Part shown: one piece after another, positions 9,806 through 19,706 of the stretch
Layout of the letters: each line of letters opens with the position of its first letter
How positions within the stretch are numbered: the stretch's first letter is position 1
NCBI GenBank assembly: GCA_023701365.1
Contig: JAMPXD010000003.1
Span: 1 to 64,000, forward strand
Direction of reading: 5' to 3'
Length of the DNA stretch: 64,000 nt
DNA from: Geobacteraceae bacterium
GTDB taxonomy: Bacteria > Desulfobacterota > Desulfuromonadia > Geobacterales > Geobacteraceae
The notes under the pieces: model-generated
What the model was told of the DNA's origin: nothing
Database searches by the model: none
The model's input: the letters and a program-made list of their open reading frames with translations, nothing else
Translations under genes and position numbers: made by a program

Positions 9806-12007
9806 CTAGAACGTTGTGACTAAACCTACCACCCTTCTGAGAATTACCAGCGCATCGGCTAAGTCCACCGTGCCGTTAGGATTGGGTATATTGGTAACGG
9901 GATCCAGTGGCGCGACATCGGCATGTGAAAATGAATCCCCAGCCAGCAGGGTAAGCTGTACCGCGTGCCGCAGCGCAATGAGAGCATCGGCGATGGTCGG
10001 GGGAGTAGCACCCAGAGAAACGATACGGCCGTCGGCGAGTACGATGGTGAAGGTCACTGTATTGGTCGTAGCAATGTTGCCGGCGCCATCGGTCGTGTCT
10101 ACCGTCAGGGTATGGAATTCACCCGCAGCGAAGGGACCGAGAGTGGTCGTGCCAGGGGGGACTACCACGGTGTCAAGCCTGACCACCGTGTTTGCGGGGA
10201 CGGGGTTGGCGTCGTCCACGGTGAATGTCAGGGCCGGGGAAGTGCTGCCAAGCCTTCCGTCAAGAGGCGCAGGTGAGGTGACCGCGATCACCGGCGGAGT
10301 AGCGTCGACGGTAAAGGTGGTCGTTGCGGTGCCGAGGTTCGCTGCCGAATCGGTGGCTTCTACAATCACGGTATGTGAGCCATCGGCCAGTGGTCCCAGA
10401 GTCGCAGGGGTCGGGGTCACAGTTGCTCCATCCACCTTGACGATGTTTATGCCGGGATTGGTTTCGGTCACGGTGAATGTCAGGGTCGGGGTAGTATTGT
10501 TGGTCAGACCGGCGGCCGGAGAGACCAGGGAAACTTGCGGCAGTATGTCGTCATGGGTAATTGTCGCGGCCAGGGGAGCCGATACATTCCCACCCACTTG
10601 CGCCAGATCGGTGGCGGTCACGGCAATCGTGTTTTCGGCATTCAACGTCAGGTTGGTGATATTGAACGACCAGGTGGGCCCGGAGGTTGTCAGGGTCTGG
10701 ATGGGGCCGTTATTGACGGAAATCTGTACCGAGGCGACACCGGCCCCGCCGGCATTGTCAGTGACGGTGCCCGAGATGGTCGCAGCCGCGGCATTGGTGA
10801 ACTGGGTCGCCTGGCCTGCGCCGAGGATAACCGTCGGTGCGATACCGTCGCCGCTGCCGGTAACAGAAACCGTAGCATCAGGATTTCCGGCGCTGGCAAT
10901 CGTGATGGCGCCGCTGGCAAGGCCGTTGGCGGTCGGCGTGAAGACTACATCAAAGGTGCAGGTATTGCCAGGGGCTAAAGCTGATACCCCGTCGGCGCAG
11001 GTGTCGGCCGGTATGCTGAACGCCGGATTGTCGGGTGTCAGTATCAGTCCTGCAGCCGGAATGTCGACACCTGCCAGGTTGGTGACGGTGAAGGTTGTGG
11101 CAGTTGACGGCGTGGCAGGCTTCCAGAAGCCGAAAGCAGCACTCGCCGGGCTGACTTCCAATCCCGTTTTCTGACCGCACACGACGAACAGCTCGGTTTC
11201 ACCGACGAGCACGTCGGGTCCGATTGCGGGTCGGAACAGTATCTGCACGATATTTCCATTTACCCCGCCGACAACCGGACTTTGAGTGAGGCAGTCGCCA
11301 AGGAAGCCGACCGGCGGGGCCGGAGTGGTCTGGGTTATGTAGTTGGAGATGGTAAACAGTGGATCGTTCCCGAGCACGCCCGCAAAATTGTCGTTGAGGA
11401 GACTGCCCGTCGCCGCGCCGATGTTGACGTCGATGGTTGCCCGGCCTCTAACTCCCCCGATGCCGAAGGGTTCCTGCTGGAGTGCGGGGGGGATGACGGT
11501 GGCTCCCCACGGGTGAACAACGACGTAGGTGCCGGGTCCTTCCGCGATGTTGGGTGAGAAGATTAACCTGAGCCGGTGGAACATCTCCTGGTTCGGGTTG
11601 GCGATAACATCGGGGTTGAAGGCCGCCTCCACCGCAAATTCCATCTCCGTTGCAATCGAGCCATTCGTCAACGTGATAGGAGCGGTACTGGCGATGAAGT
11701 AAAAGTGCTCAATGGGGAAGTTGTCCGGAAAAACTTTCGGCTCGCCCGGAAGGAAGCCCGGCTGTTCAATTACGCCATCCGGCAGGAGGCATAAGTTCGG
11801 GACGCGGGGCGGGTCGTTCAAGCAGCCCTGGAGGGCCAGACCTGTCTGATCCTGGAACCAGCTCGGGTAACCGCCGGGAGTGATGACGGGGGATTTTGCC
11901 AGCAACGCGGCGAACCCCGGTCCCGCGCCGACGGTCATGGATGCAAGGACAACTGCCGCCATGATGAACGATGATCCTTTATTTAAAATCAAGTTCTTCA
12001 TATCCAA
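9806..12007 (-). CDS. Secreted multidomain protein: ASH-type and Ig-like repeats with dockerin-like C-terminus
   Basis: The 733-residue protein has a signal peptide (about residues 1-33, cut near GFA-AL). An N-terminal region of unknown fold (about 35-275) is followed by an abnormal-spindle/choice-of-anchor type domain (about 280-385, with TFTVTN and CTFDVVFTPT signatures) and then three bacterial Ig-like repeats. The last 70 residues hold two copies of a helix of the form IADALIALRHAV / LADALVILRRVVGL, a degenerate dockerin-like pair; the first loop has lost most acidic ligands. The same C-terminus ends the two upstream genes. It is the last gene of the operon, 28 bp after the previous one, and a strong terminator follows. 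No catalytic motif was seen; an adhesive or scaffold role is inferred. Confidence 0.75.
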   Translation of the reverse strand: MDMKNLILNKGSSFIMAAVVLASMTVGAGPGFAALLAKSPVITPGGYPSWFQDQTGLALQGCLNDPPRVPNLCLLPDGVIEQPGFLPGEPKVFPDNFPIEHFYFIASTAPITLTNGSIATEMEFAVEAAFNPDVIANPNQEMFHRLRLIFSPNIAEGPGTYVVVHPWGATVIPPALQQEPFGIGGVRGRATIDVNIGAATGSLLNDNFAGVLGNDPLFTISNYITQTTPAPPVGFLGDCLTQSPVVGGVNGNIVQILFRPAIGPDVLVGETELFVVCGQKTGLEVSPASAAFGFWKPATPSTATTFTVTNLAGVDIPAAGLILTPDNPAFSIPADTCADGVSALAPGNTCTFDVVFTPTANGLASGAITIASAGNPDATVSVTGSGDGIAPTVILGAGQATQFTNAAAATISGTVTDNAGGAGVASVQISVNNGPIQTLTTSGPTWSFNITNLTLNAENTIAVTATDLAQVGGNVSAPLAATITHDDILPQVSLVSPAAGLTNNTTPTLTFTVTETNPGINIVKVDGATVTPTPATLGPLADGSHTVIVEATDSAANLGTATTTFTVDATPPVIAVTSPAPLDGRLGSTSPALTFTVDDANPVPANTVVRLDTVVVPPGTTTLGPFAAGEFHTLTVDTTDGAGNIATTNTVTFTIVLADGRIVSLGATPPTIADALIALRHAVQLTLLAGDSFSHADVAPLDPVTNIPNPNGTVDLADALVILRRVVGLVTTF

Positions 12008-12035
12008 TCTCCCTTTGGTTCCTGAATCGCCGTCG

Positions 12036-14669
12036 TTAAAAAGTCACCAGCCCCACGGCCTTCCTGAGGATCAGCAGGGCATCGGCGACGTCGATGGCAT
12101 TGTTCTGGGTGGGAACGCCATCCACCAGCGGGGCGACATCGCCGTGCAGCATATCTAGCGACGTCACCTCGACCAGACCTGTGGCCATCCGCAGGGCCTT
12201 GAGGGCATCGGAAATATCCGTGGCTCCCGTGCCGTCGAAATCGCCGTCGGCAACGCTGAAGGTCACACTGGCAGTTCTGACGGCGACGTTGCCGGCCGGA
12301 TCGATGGCTATGACCGTGAAGCTGTTGACTCCGGCCTCAAGGCCGGTGATGTTGCTGCTCCAGGTACCGCCGGAAGCCGCGACCGGGCCGGCGGTTGCAG
12401 CCGAGCTGATCAGGATGACGGGGGTCAATCCGGCTTCCACCGTGCCGGAAAGGGTCTGGGAGGCAACGGCGGTCGGGGTGGTGACGGCATTGATGGTCAG
12501 GGCCGGCTCAACCGTGTCCAGGATAATGCTGCCGGTCAAGGTGGTCAGGTTTCCACCCGAATCCGAAGCGGTGGCCGTGATGCTGTTCGGCCCCTCCACC
12601 AGGCCGGTCAGGGTGATGCTCCAGCTGGTGTCGGTCACCACCGCCGGCGCCGGCGGGCCATTGTTGAGGCTGACCTGGACCGTTGCTCCCGTTTCTTTGG
12701 TGCCGCCGATGGTCTGGCTGGACAGCCTGGTGGGGCTGGAAACGGGAGCGAGGGTGATGCCGATCGCAGAGGCGGCGACGCCGCTGGCGTCGCGGGCGGC
12801 GATCCTGATGAATTCCGTGTCGCCGTTGGGCAGGTCGCCGTTGGGGACAAGGAGTTCGGGATGGTCGAAGGGGGCCGACTCGTTCCTGACCCGCTCATCG
12901 GTCAGCGACTTCATGAAGGCGACCATGGCCGCCGTCTTGTCGGGAGCGTTCTGCAGGGTGCCGATCTCGGTTATGTTGAAGTCCAGGTTCGGGCTGGCCG
13001 TAACCGACGGGAAGTTCCCCCCGCGGGTGTAGAAATCGACCATGTCCTCCAGGGTCATGACGCTGCCGTCATGGAAGAAGGGGGCGGTAAGCTCCACGTT
13101 GCGCAGTCCGGGGGTCTTGAAGGCGCCGCCGTTGGTAACCGGGAAGTCGACGGGGATCTGTTCCAGCAGCACGATGGAGGCAAAGGGGAGGTTGCCGAGC
13201 GCCTGCAGCTCGGCCATTTCGCAGAAGCCTAGGGGTATGAGCAGACTGGTCAGGGGGTTGGTGAAGGGCGAAAGGCCTCCCCTGCCGATATCGTCCGCCG
13301 TCGGCCGCACCGCGGTGCTGTTGTAACCGGTGTCGTAGATCCCGTCCACGCCGCTTGTCACCGCCATCTGGTCGATCAGTCCGTTATCGAGGTTGGTGAC
13401 GAACGCGGCGGCCGAGGCCGAGGCGCTGGTGAGCTCGGTGCCGGCGTGACACGCGTCGCACTTGCCGGCGCCGAAGAAGATGTTCATCCCGTTCACCTGC
13501 TCGTCGGTCAGGGCGGCCTGGTCACCCCCCAGGAACCTGTCAAACGGGGTCTGGTCGGCGATCAGGGTCGCCTCGTAGAGCTGGATGGCGAGCCCCCAGA
13601 AGAGGGAGAAGTTCGCCTCCATCTGGGTGAATCCTTCCGGAGTCAGCTGGCTGGACTTCCAGAAAGTGTCGACGAAGGCATCCCTGATCATCTGCGAGTA
13701 GCTGCTTGAAAGGCCGTTGCTGCCGCCTGTTTTTCCGTCGGGCTGCAGCACCGCCCGCGACAGTGGGCCGAGCACGCTGTCATTGGGGTGGACCAGCTGC
13801 TTGCCGAGGGGGGTGAGGCTGAGCATCTTCCTCCCCAGCTGCGGGAAGGTGCGGCCCCGGAAGGACATCTCGGTGGTATCGAGGGGAGGCCCGGTCGCCT
13901 GGGAGGCGAGGCTCGCCATCTCTATGGCGATCTTCTGCTTCGTGAGGTTGCCGGCGGCGTCGCTGAACCAGACCCCGGCGGTGATGTCCTGGGGCCCGAA
14001 CGGGTTTACGCCGTTGAAGATGAAGTGGGCCCTGCCGTCCCAGAAATTGTTGAAGTTGAAGACCGCGTTGATGACGGACGGGGTGTTGCGTGCGGTAACC
14101 TGCCGCATGTTGACGCCCCCCACCTGGAAGACCGTGTCAGTAACCGGCGTCCCGTTGTCTACCGCGGAACCGGGATTGATGGCCACGAAATCGGTAAGTT
14201 TCACCCCCTGCGAGCCGACCACGTCATTGGCGTCGCGGATGACCGGCGAGGCCTGGAAGTCGGGGTTCTGCCGCTGGTGGAAGGGAAAGTCGGTCAGCTG
14301 GAGGGTATCATTGGGACCCCGCACCTGAAAGGTGCTGTCCCCGGCCCTGGCCCCCGGATTGACGGTGTTCTTCAGCCGGTTGTCGGCGCCGGCGGAGAAA
14401 TGACAGCTGGCGCACGCCTGGACCCCGTCGCTCCCCGTCTGCATGTCCCAGAACAGGGCCTTGCCCAGCTTGATGGCGGCAGGCTTGCTCTTGACGAACT
14501 GGAACAGGTTGGGAGGTTCCGGTACCGGAATCTGGTTGAGGGGGAGCTGGAACAGGCCGGGAGGTGCTGCCGCGCCCCATGCCGCGACTGTCGGCAACCA
14601 GGTGCAGATCAGGGCCGTGGCGAGCAAGCGCGCGTATCTTCGTGTCTTCATGATTAATCCTCTCTTCAT
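12036..14669 (-). CDS. Di-haem cytochrome c peroxidase-like (MauG/CCP family) with Ig-like and dockerin-like tail
   Basis: The 877-residue protein carries a signal peptide (cut near VAAWG-A). The CCP/MauG catalytic region spans about residues 40-620 and has two CxxCH haem sites (C86-x2-C89-H90 in a CASCHFSAG context, and a second in CDACHAGTEL near residue 408). Bacterial Ig-like repeats follow, and the C-terminus is a dockerin-like pair with a good EF-hand-like loop (DFDGTGATDISD) and a second IDVADALLILRKAVGL helix. Family members reduce peroxide or oxidise protein substrates in the periplasm or outside the cell; the substrate here is unknown. Starts at 14669 and 14651 both have purine-rich sites upstream; the second gives a more usual signal peptide. 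It is 25 bp downstream of its larger paralogue. Confidence 0.82.
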   Translation of the reverse strand: MKRGLIMKTRRYARLLATALICTWLPTVAAWGAAAPPGLFQLPLNQIPVPEPPNLFQFVKSKPAAIKLGKALFWDMQTGSDGVQACASCHFSAGADNRLKNTVNPGARAGDSTFQVRGPNDTLQLTDFPFHQRQNPDFQASPVIRDANDVVGSQGVKLTDFVAINPGSAVDNGTPVTDTVFQVGGVNMRQVTARNTPSVINAVFNFNNFWDGRAHFIFNGVNPFGPQDITAGVWFSDAAGNLTKQKIAIEMASLASQATGPPLDTTEMSFRGRTFPQLGRKMLSLTPLGKQLVHPNDSVLGPLSRAVLQPDGKTGGSNGLSSSYSQMIRDAFVDTFWKSSQLTPEGFTQMEANFSLFWGLAIQLYEATLIADQTPFDRFLGGDQAALTDEQVNGMNIFFGAGKCDACHAGTELTSASASAAAFVTNLDNGLIDQMAVTSGVDGIYDTGYNSTAVRPTADDIGRGGLSPFTNPLTSLLIPLGFCEMAELQALGNLPFASIVLLEQIPVDFPVTNGGAFKTPGLRNVELTAPFFHDGSVMTLEDMVDFYTRGGNFPSVTASPNLDFNITEIGTLQNAPDKTAAMVAFMKSLTDERVRNESAPFDHPELLVPNGDLPNGDTEFIRIAARDASGVAASAIGITLAPVSSPTRLSSQTIGGTKETGATVQVSLNNGPPAPAVVTDTSWSITLTGLVEGPNSITATASDSGGNLTTLTGSIILDTVEPALTINAVTTPTAVASQTLSGTVEAGLTPVILISSAATAGPVAASGGTWSSNITGLEAGVNSFTVIAIDPAGNVAVRTASVTFSVADGDFDGTGATDISDALKALRMATGLVEVTSLDMLHGDVAPLVDGVPTQNNAIDVADALLILRKAVGLVTF

Positions 14670-14694
14670 GGCAATCTCTCCCGTGATATGTCCG

Positions 14695-17600
14695 TTAGAA
14701 CTGAATTAATCCGACTACCTTCCTGAGAATAACCAGGGCATCGGCAACGTCTATCCTGTTGTCAGGCGCCGGCACACCGTTCGCGTCCAGAGGCGCCACG
14801 TCACCATGGAGCATATCAGTGGCCGAAGGGGTGTCAAGACTGACCGCGATGCGCAGCGCCTTGAGGGCATCGGAGATGTTCGCGCTGCCCGCGCCGCTGA
14901 AATCGCCGTCGGCAACGACAATAGTGACTTCGGCCGTGCTGGTGGTGACATTGCCCGCCTGATCGGTGGCGCTGACCGTTATGGTGTTGTTCCCCTCTGC
15001 CAGCCCGCTCAGCTGGGCGCTCCAGGTGCCGCCGCCGGCGGTCACCTGGTCGACGACCGCCGGCGCAATGACCGCTATCACCGGGGTCAGCCCCTCCTCA
15101 ACGGTGCCGGAGACGGTCTGGACGGTGCCCAATCTGGCAGGGGTGGAGACAGTGGTGAGGGCCAGGGCCGGCGGCGTGATGTCGACGATTATGGTGGCGC
15201 TGATAGTGGTGACGTTGAAGACGAAATCGAACGCGGTGACCGTGATGTTGTTGGCCCCTTCGACGAGTCCGCTGATGTCGCAGCTCCAGGTGCTGATGCC
15301 GGTGCCGCCGATGGTCCTGACCGGGCCCGCAGTGGCGCCGCTATCGACCCTGACTGTCGGCACCGACCCCAGCTCCACCGTGCCGCTGATCGTCTGGCTG
15401 TTCCCCCGCGTCGGAGAGCTGAGCAGGTCCAAGGTCAGCACCGGCGGGTTGGCCTTGACCGACCAGATCCCGGTGGTGGGGAGCGTTTCGGGCTGCTGGT
15501 TGCCGGCGATATCCTTGCCGAGGACGACTATGGTGTGCGTTCCGTCGGCGAGTCCGCTCAGGACGATCGGTGTTGCCACAGGAATATCGGCGCTGAAAGC
15601 ACTGCCGTCGAAGCTGAACCGGTAGCTCACCACTCCGGCTCCCCCTATCGTCAGGGTTGCGCCGGTCAGGGTGGTTCTTCCCCCCAGCGGGATGCCGCTG
15701 ATGGTGGCGGACGGCATCACCTGGATATCCGCGACCACACTCTGCGTTCCGCCGGTGGTGCTGGTGGCGGTGACCGTGATGCTGTTGTGGCCGACGACCA
15801 TCCCGGTGACAGTGGCGCTCCAGTTGGAAGTTACGGGGGCGTTGGTGGTGCATTGCAGGGTGAGGGGATCGATGATGCAGGGGACGGTCGCAAAGACCGG
15901 GGTGCCGTTGTTGACGCTGACCGTTACCGTTGCCGCTGAGTCCACCGTCCCGCTCAGCAGCTGGCTGGTCAGCAGGGTCGGCGTGGTGACCGGATTCAGG
16001 GTCAGGGTGGCCGGCGGAACCGGGTCGGGAGCGCCGCCGGTGGCAGGCAGCGTGATCATGAGCTCGGCTCCGCTCAGTTCATCGACGCCGTGGGGTATCT
16101 GGAGCTCCGGATGGTCGAAGGGAGCCCATTCATTCCTGACCCGCTCATCGGTGAGGGCCTTCAGGAATTCCACCACCTCCAACCGGCCGGCCGCGTCGCC
16201 GCGCAACTTGCCGATCGGCTGCATGGCCGCAGCCAGCTCGCGATTGCCGGGGAAATCACCGCCGCGGGTGTAGAATTCCACCACCTGATCGAGGCTGAGG
16301 GCGTCGCCGTTGTGGAAATAGGGGGGGGTCAGCTCCACGTTGCGCAGGCCGGGGGTCTTGAAGGAGCCGTTGACGATGTCCGGGGTGGCCAGCGCAACTC
16401 CGGCCGGCAGTCTGGGGGTGACGAACGGCAGCCCCCCAAGGGCCGCCAGCTTTGCCAGCCGCGTAAAGGAGAGGGGGAACGGGAAGTCGGGCTCTCCGGC
16501 CCCCCTCCCCGCATTCTCCGCGGTGGGTCTGACGCCGATGTTGGAAAAGCCGGTATCGGTCAACCCTATGGCAAAGGTAATGGGATTGACCTCCTGCTTG
16601 ATCAGGGTGTGGCTGGTGTTGTTCGTGAAGACCAGACGATTGCAGTCGGGAGCGGTGCATTGGCCGATACTGCTGCCGGTCGCGGCTGTGGTGAACTCCG
16701 TGCCGGAATGGCAGACGGCGCACTTGCTGTCAAAGGTCGCCAGTCCCCGCTGGGCGACGGGGCTCATGGCGTTCTGGTTACCCGACTGGAACCGGTCGAA
16801 CGGGGTCTGATCGGAGACCAGGGTCGCTTCGTAGAGCTGGATTGCCAGCCCCCAGAAGAGGGAGAAGTTGGCCTCCATCTGGGAGAAGCCGTCCGGGGTA
16901 GTGGAGGTTGAATTCCAGTAGATGTCCTGAAAAGCGTCCCTGACCATCTGGGCGTAGTTGGCGTTCAGTCCCTTGCCGGGGTTGGCGCTGGGGCCGAGCA
17001 CGCTGTCATTGGGATGGACCAGCTGCTTGCCGAGCGGCACCAGGCCTGGGTTGAGCATCTTCCTCCCCAGCTCCGGAAAGGTGCGGCCCCTGAACGACAT
17101 CTCCACATCGCTGAGCGGCGGCCCGGTTGCCTGGGAGGCGAGGCTCGCATTGCGGATGGCGATCTGCTGCTGCTCGAGGGTGCCGTTGTTATTGACCCAG
17201 ATCCTGGCATTGACGTCGAGCGGACCGAGCGGATTTACGCCGTTGAAGATATTGTTGGCCCGACCGTCCCAGAAATTGGCGTAGTTGAAGACCGCGTTGA
17301 TTGCGGCCGGGGTGTTGCGCCCGGTAACCTGCCTGATGTTGACCCCGTTCAGCCTGAACAGCTGGTCAGTGAGCGGGGTGGACAGATCCTGATCGGAGTT
17401 GGGATCGATGCCGGCGAACTGGGCCAGCCTTACCCCCTGGGAACCGACGACGTCGTTGGTGTCGCGCAGGAGCGTCACCTCGTCGCTGGTGAGGCCGGTA
17501 ACCGGATCGATGACGAGCCTGGAGGTAACCGGGAATACCCTGAAGAGCGGGAAATCGAATGTCTGCAGGGTGTAGTTCGGCCTGAACAGCGGGAACCCTG

Positions 17601-18003
17601 AAGCCTCCAGGGTCAAAGGGGCGGTCAACCCTGTCAGCGGGTCGGTGGTGAAGGTCCTGATGACCGTGGAGTTGTTGCCGAAGATGACATCGGGACCGGG
17701 GTGGAGCTGGTTCCTGGCCCGTATGTTGACCGGGTCTGCGCCGGCACGGTAGTGGCAGGAGGCACAGGCCTGGATGCCGTCGCTCCCCACCTGCATGTCC
17801 CAGAACAGGGCCTTCCCCAGCTTGATGGCTTCCGCCTTGCTCTTGACGAACTGGAACAGGTTGGCAGGTTCGGGTACCGTGATCAGGCTGAGCGGCAGCT
17901 GGTTGCCAGCCCACGCCACGCCGTTTGTCAGGCAGGAACAGACAGCGACGCCTGCCAGCAAACGCATGATCGTTCGTGACTTCATGAAAAACCTTGCGAC
18001 CAT
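14695..18003 (-). CDS. Giant di-haem cytochrome c peroxidase-like protein with Ig-like repeats and dockerin-like tail
   Basis: The 1102-residue protein is a longer paralogue of the gene downstream. It has a signal peptide (cut near VAWA-GN), a CCP/MauG region with CxxCH sites in CASCHYRAG and CAVCHSGTEF, and shared landmarks (GLRNVELTPPYFHNG, LTDERVRNEWAPFDHPEL). At least four Ig-like repeats run from about residue 660 to 1020. The C-terminus is a dockerin-like duplex with a loop DFSGAGSANISD and a final IDVADALVILRKVVGL helix. Ordinary bacterial peroxidases of this family are about 300-400 residues, so most of this protein is appended binding or spacer domains. The start at 18003 has GAGGAG six bases upstream. 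It is first in the operon and probably sigma-54 controlled. Confidence 0.82.
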   Translation of the reverse strand: MVARFFMKSRTIMRLLAGVAVCSCLTNGVAWAGNQLPLSLITVPEPANLFQFVKSKAEAIKLGKALFWDMQVGSDGIQACASCHYRAGADPVNIRARNQLHPGPDVIFGNNSTVIRTFTTDPLTGLTAPLTLEASGFPLFRPNYTLQTFDFPLFRVFPVTSRLVIDPVTGLTSDEVTLLRDTNDVVGSQGVRLAQFAGIDPNSDQDLSTPLTDQLFRLNGVNIRQVTGRNTPAAINAVFNYANFWDGRANNIFNGVNPLGPLDVNARIWVNNNGTLEQQQIAIRNASLASQATGPPLSDVEMSFRGRTFPELGRKMLNPGLVPLGKQLVHPNDSVLGPSANPGKGLNANYAQMVRDAFQDIYWNSTSTTPDGFSQMEANFSLFWGLAIQLYEATLVSDQTPFDRFQSGNQNAMSPVAQRGLATFDSKCAVCHSGTEFTTAATGSSIGQCTAPDCNRLVFTNNTSHTLIKQEVNPITFAIGLTDTGFSNIGVRPTAENAGRGAGEPDFPFPLSFTRLAKLAALGGLPFVTPRLPAGVALATPDIVNGSFKTPGLRNVELTPPYFHNGDALSLDQVVEFYTRGGDFPGNRELAAAMQPIGKLRGDAAGRLEVVEFLKALTDERVRNEWAPFDHPELQIPHGVDELSGAELMITLPATGGAPDPVPPATLTLNPVTTPTLLTSQLLSGTVDSAATVTVSVNNGTPVFATVPCIIDPLTLQCTTNAPVTSNWSATVTGMVVGHNSITVTATSTTGGTQSVVADIQVMPSATISGIPLGGRTTLTGATLTIGGAGVVSYRFSFDGSAFSADIPVATPIVLSGLADGTHTIVVLGKDIAGNQQPETLPTTGIWSVKANPPVLTLDLLSSPTRGNSQTISGTVELGSVPTVRVDSGATAGPVRTIGGTGISTWSCDISGLVEGANNITVTAFDFVFNVTTISATIIVDITPPALALTTVSTPARLGTVQTVSGTVEEGLTPVIAVIAPAVVDQVTAGGGTWSAQLSGLAEGNNTITVSATDQAGNVTTSTAEVTIVVADGDFSGAGSANISDALKALRIAVSLDTPSATDMLHGDVAPLDANGVPAPDNRIDVADALVILRKVVGLIQF

Positions 18004-18084
18004 GTCGAACTCCTCTTGCCCCTCATTACTTCAGGGTAAATGCCACTCAGGGGACAAATCAAGTATTCTTCCTGCCATTTTATC

Positions 18085-18100
18085 AGCAAGTTTCATACCA
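18085..18100 (-). promoter_or_regulatory. Sigma-54 (-24/-12) promoter for the peroxidase-like operon
   Basis: On the minus strand the sequence reads TGGTATGAAACTTGCT. GG and GC are separated by exactly 10 bp and the -12 box is TTGC, close to the consensus TGGCACG-N4-TTGCA. The predicted start of transcription is near 18074, about 70 bp before the first gene's ATG. The gene immediately upstream encodes an NtrC-type sigma-54 activator, which is the natural candidate regulator. Confidence 0.72.
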
Positions 18101-18102
18101 TA

Positions 18103-18116
18103 CACGAATATCCGTG
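18103..18116. promoter_or_regulatory. Near-perfect palindrome abutting the -24 box
   Basis: CACGAATATCCGTG matches its own reverse complement at 12 of 14 positions and sits two bases upstream of the -24 element. It is closer than usual for a sigma-54 enhancer site, so it may be a repressor or co-regulator site, or chance. A second dyad (TTAACC-N6-GGTTAA at 18280-18297), overlapping the upstream stop codon, is better placed for an enhancer. Confidence 0.35.
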
Positions 18117-18293
18117 CTATCCGGCCAGATGAGCGCACCAGGAAAGTTCAGGTTGATGCCGAAGGATGAAAAATATGACTGCCGCTAGAAAAGGAAAGTC
18201 GGGGCAACTCCTTGTCAACAGGCCATCAACGGCCAGCGCCGGGATTTTTCTGATGCAAAAAATGTGACACCCCTGCAACTTAACCCTATCCGG

Positions 18294-19706
18294 TTAATCT
18301 TTCGCCCTCAGCCGCTTGTTGAGGGTCTGGCGGCCAATCCCGAGCAGGTTGGCGGCAATGCCCTGGTTATCCTTGGCCAGCTTCATTGCCTCGCTGATCA
18401 TGTACTCCTCCACTTCGCCGATGGTGGGAAAATGACCGAACATGGCGGTCAGCGGGTTTTCCCCTGACTGCTGCGGTATCGCCCCCTGGACGGCCGGCCG
18501 CTCGTCGCCGATCACCGCCCGGAAACTCTCCATCGACAGGATTCCCGAGCCATGCCGGGCAACCGCATCGAACACCATCGCCTCCAGCTCCCTGATGTTG
18601 CCCGGGAAGGGGTAGATCGACAGCAGGGTGGCGAGCTCGGGGGGCGGGGTCGGTTTTTTCTTGTTGAGGGTGGCTGCCGCAGCGCCGAGAAAATGGTCGA
18701 GCAGCAGCGGCAGGTCGTCGAGCCGCTCGCGCAGCGGCGGGATATTGATCTGGTGGGCGCAGAGCCGGTAATAGAGGTCGTTGCGGAACTTCCCGGCCGC
18801 TATATGCTTCTGCAGATCGCGGTTGGTTGCGAGCAGGATGCGGGCATCGCTCTTCCGCACCATGTCCGAGCCGACCGGGTAGTACTCCTTTTCCTGCAGC
18901 AGGCGGAGCAGCTTGATCTGGGATGACTCGTTGAGGTCGCCGATTTCGTCGAGGAACAGGGTACCCCCGCCGGCCTTGGCGATCAGCCCCTCCCGGGCCT
19001 GGTCGGCGCCGGTGAAGGCCCCCTTCTTGTGACCGAACAGGGTGTCGGAGAACATGTTGTCATCCAGCCCCGCCACGTTCAACGCCACCAACTCCCCGGC
19101 ACAGCCGCTCAGCCCATGGATCGCCCTCGCCACCAGCTCCTTCCCGACCCCGGTCTCGCCGGTGATCATGATCGGCTGCCGCGTCGCGGCGACCACCTCC
19201 ACGTACTGAAACAGCGCCCGCATCTTCCTGTTGCCGGTGACGATCGCGGCAAAGGCCGCCGGATGATCGAGGGTGTCGGTCAGCAGCCGCTCCTTGAGGG
19301 ATGACAGCTCGTTGGACAGGTCGCACAGCTCGAGGGCCTTGCCCACGCTGGTGACCAGCCTGCTGGCATCGACCGGCTTCACCAGATAGTCGAAGGCCCC
19401 CATCTTCATGCACTCCACCACTGTCTCGATCTCATCGTTCGCCGTCATCATGATTACCGGGGTCTGGGGAAAATCCTGGATTATTCGCGGCAGCAGGTTC
19501 AGGCCGGACAGATACGGCATGTGCAGATCTAGCACTATTACCGCTACCGGCCGGGCCGCCAGAAACGGCAGGACCTCGCGGCTGTCGCTCAGGGTCAGCA
19601 CTTCGCTGATCCCGCCGCTCTGGAGGAACAGCCGGGAGATGTTGAGGATGTGCGGCTCGTCGTCGACCAGCAGTACCGGCCTCTGGATGGTGTTCTTCTG
19701 ATTCAC
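18294..19706 (-). CDS. NtrC-family sigma-54-dependent response regulator
   Basis: The 470-residue protein has a receiver domain at about 10-125 with phospho-acceptor Asp in VIVLDLHMP, and a sigma-54 AAA+ domain at about 145-375 with Walker A GETGVGKE, the sigma-54 contact loop KGAFTGA and Walker [14 protein letters not shown]-terminal Fis-type helix-turn-helix ends in [19 protein letters not shown]. It should activate sigma-54 promoters when phosphorylated by the kinase encoded just upstream. The GTG start overlaps the kinase stop (GTGA), with AAGGAG eight bases before it, so the pair is co-translated. Its closest downstream target candidate is the promoter at 18085-18100. Confidence 0.93.
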   Translation of the reverse strand: MNQKNTIQRPVLLVDDEPHILNISRLFLQSGGISEVLTLSDSREVLPFLAARPVAVIVLDLHMPYLSGLNLLPRIIQDFPQTPVIMMTANDEIETVVECMKMGAFDYLVKPVDASRLVTSVGKALELCDLSNELSSLKERLLTDTLDHPAAFAAIVTGNRKMRALFQYVEVVAATRQPIMITGETGVGKELVARAIHGLSGCAGELVALNVAGLDDNMFSDTLFGHKKGAFTGADQAREGLIAKAGGGTLFLDEIGDLNESSQIKLLRLLQEKEYYPVGSDMVRKSDARILLATNRDLQKHIAAGKFRNDLYYRLCAHQINIPPLRERLDDLPLLLDHFLGAAAATLNKKKPTPPPELATLLSIYPFPGNIRELEAMVFDAVARHGSGILSMESFRAVIGDERPAVQGAIPQQSGENPLTAMFGHFPTIGEVEEYMISEAMKLAKDNQGIAANLLGIGRQTLNKRLRAKD

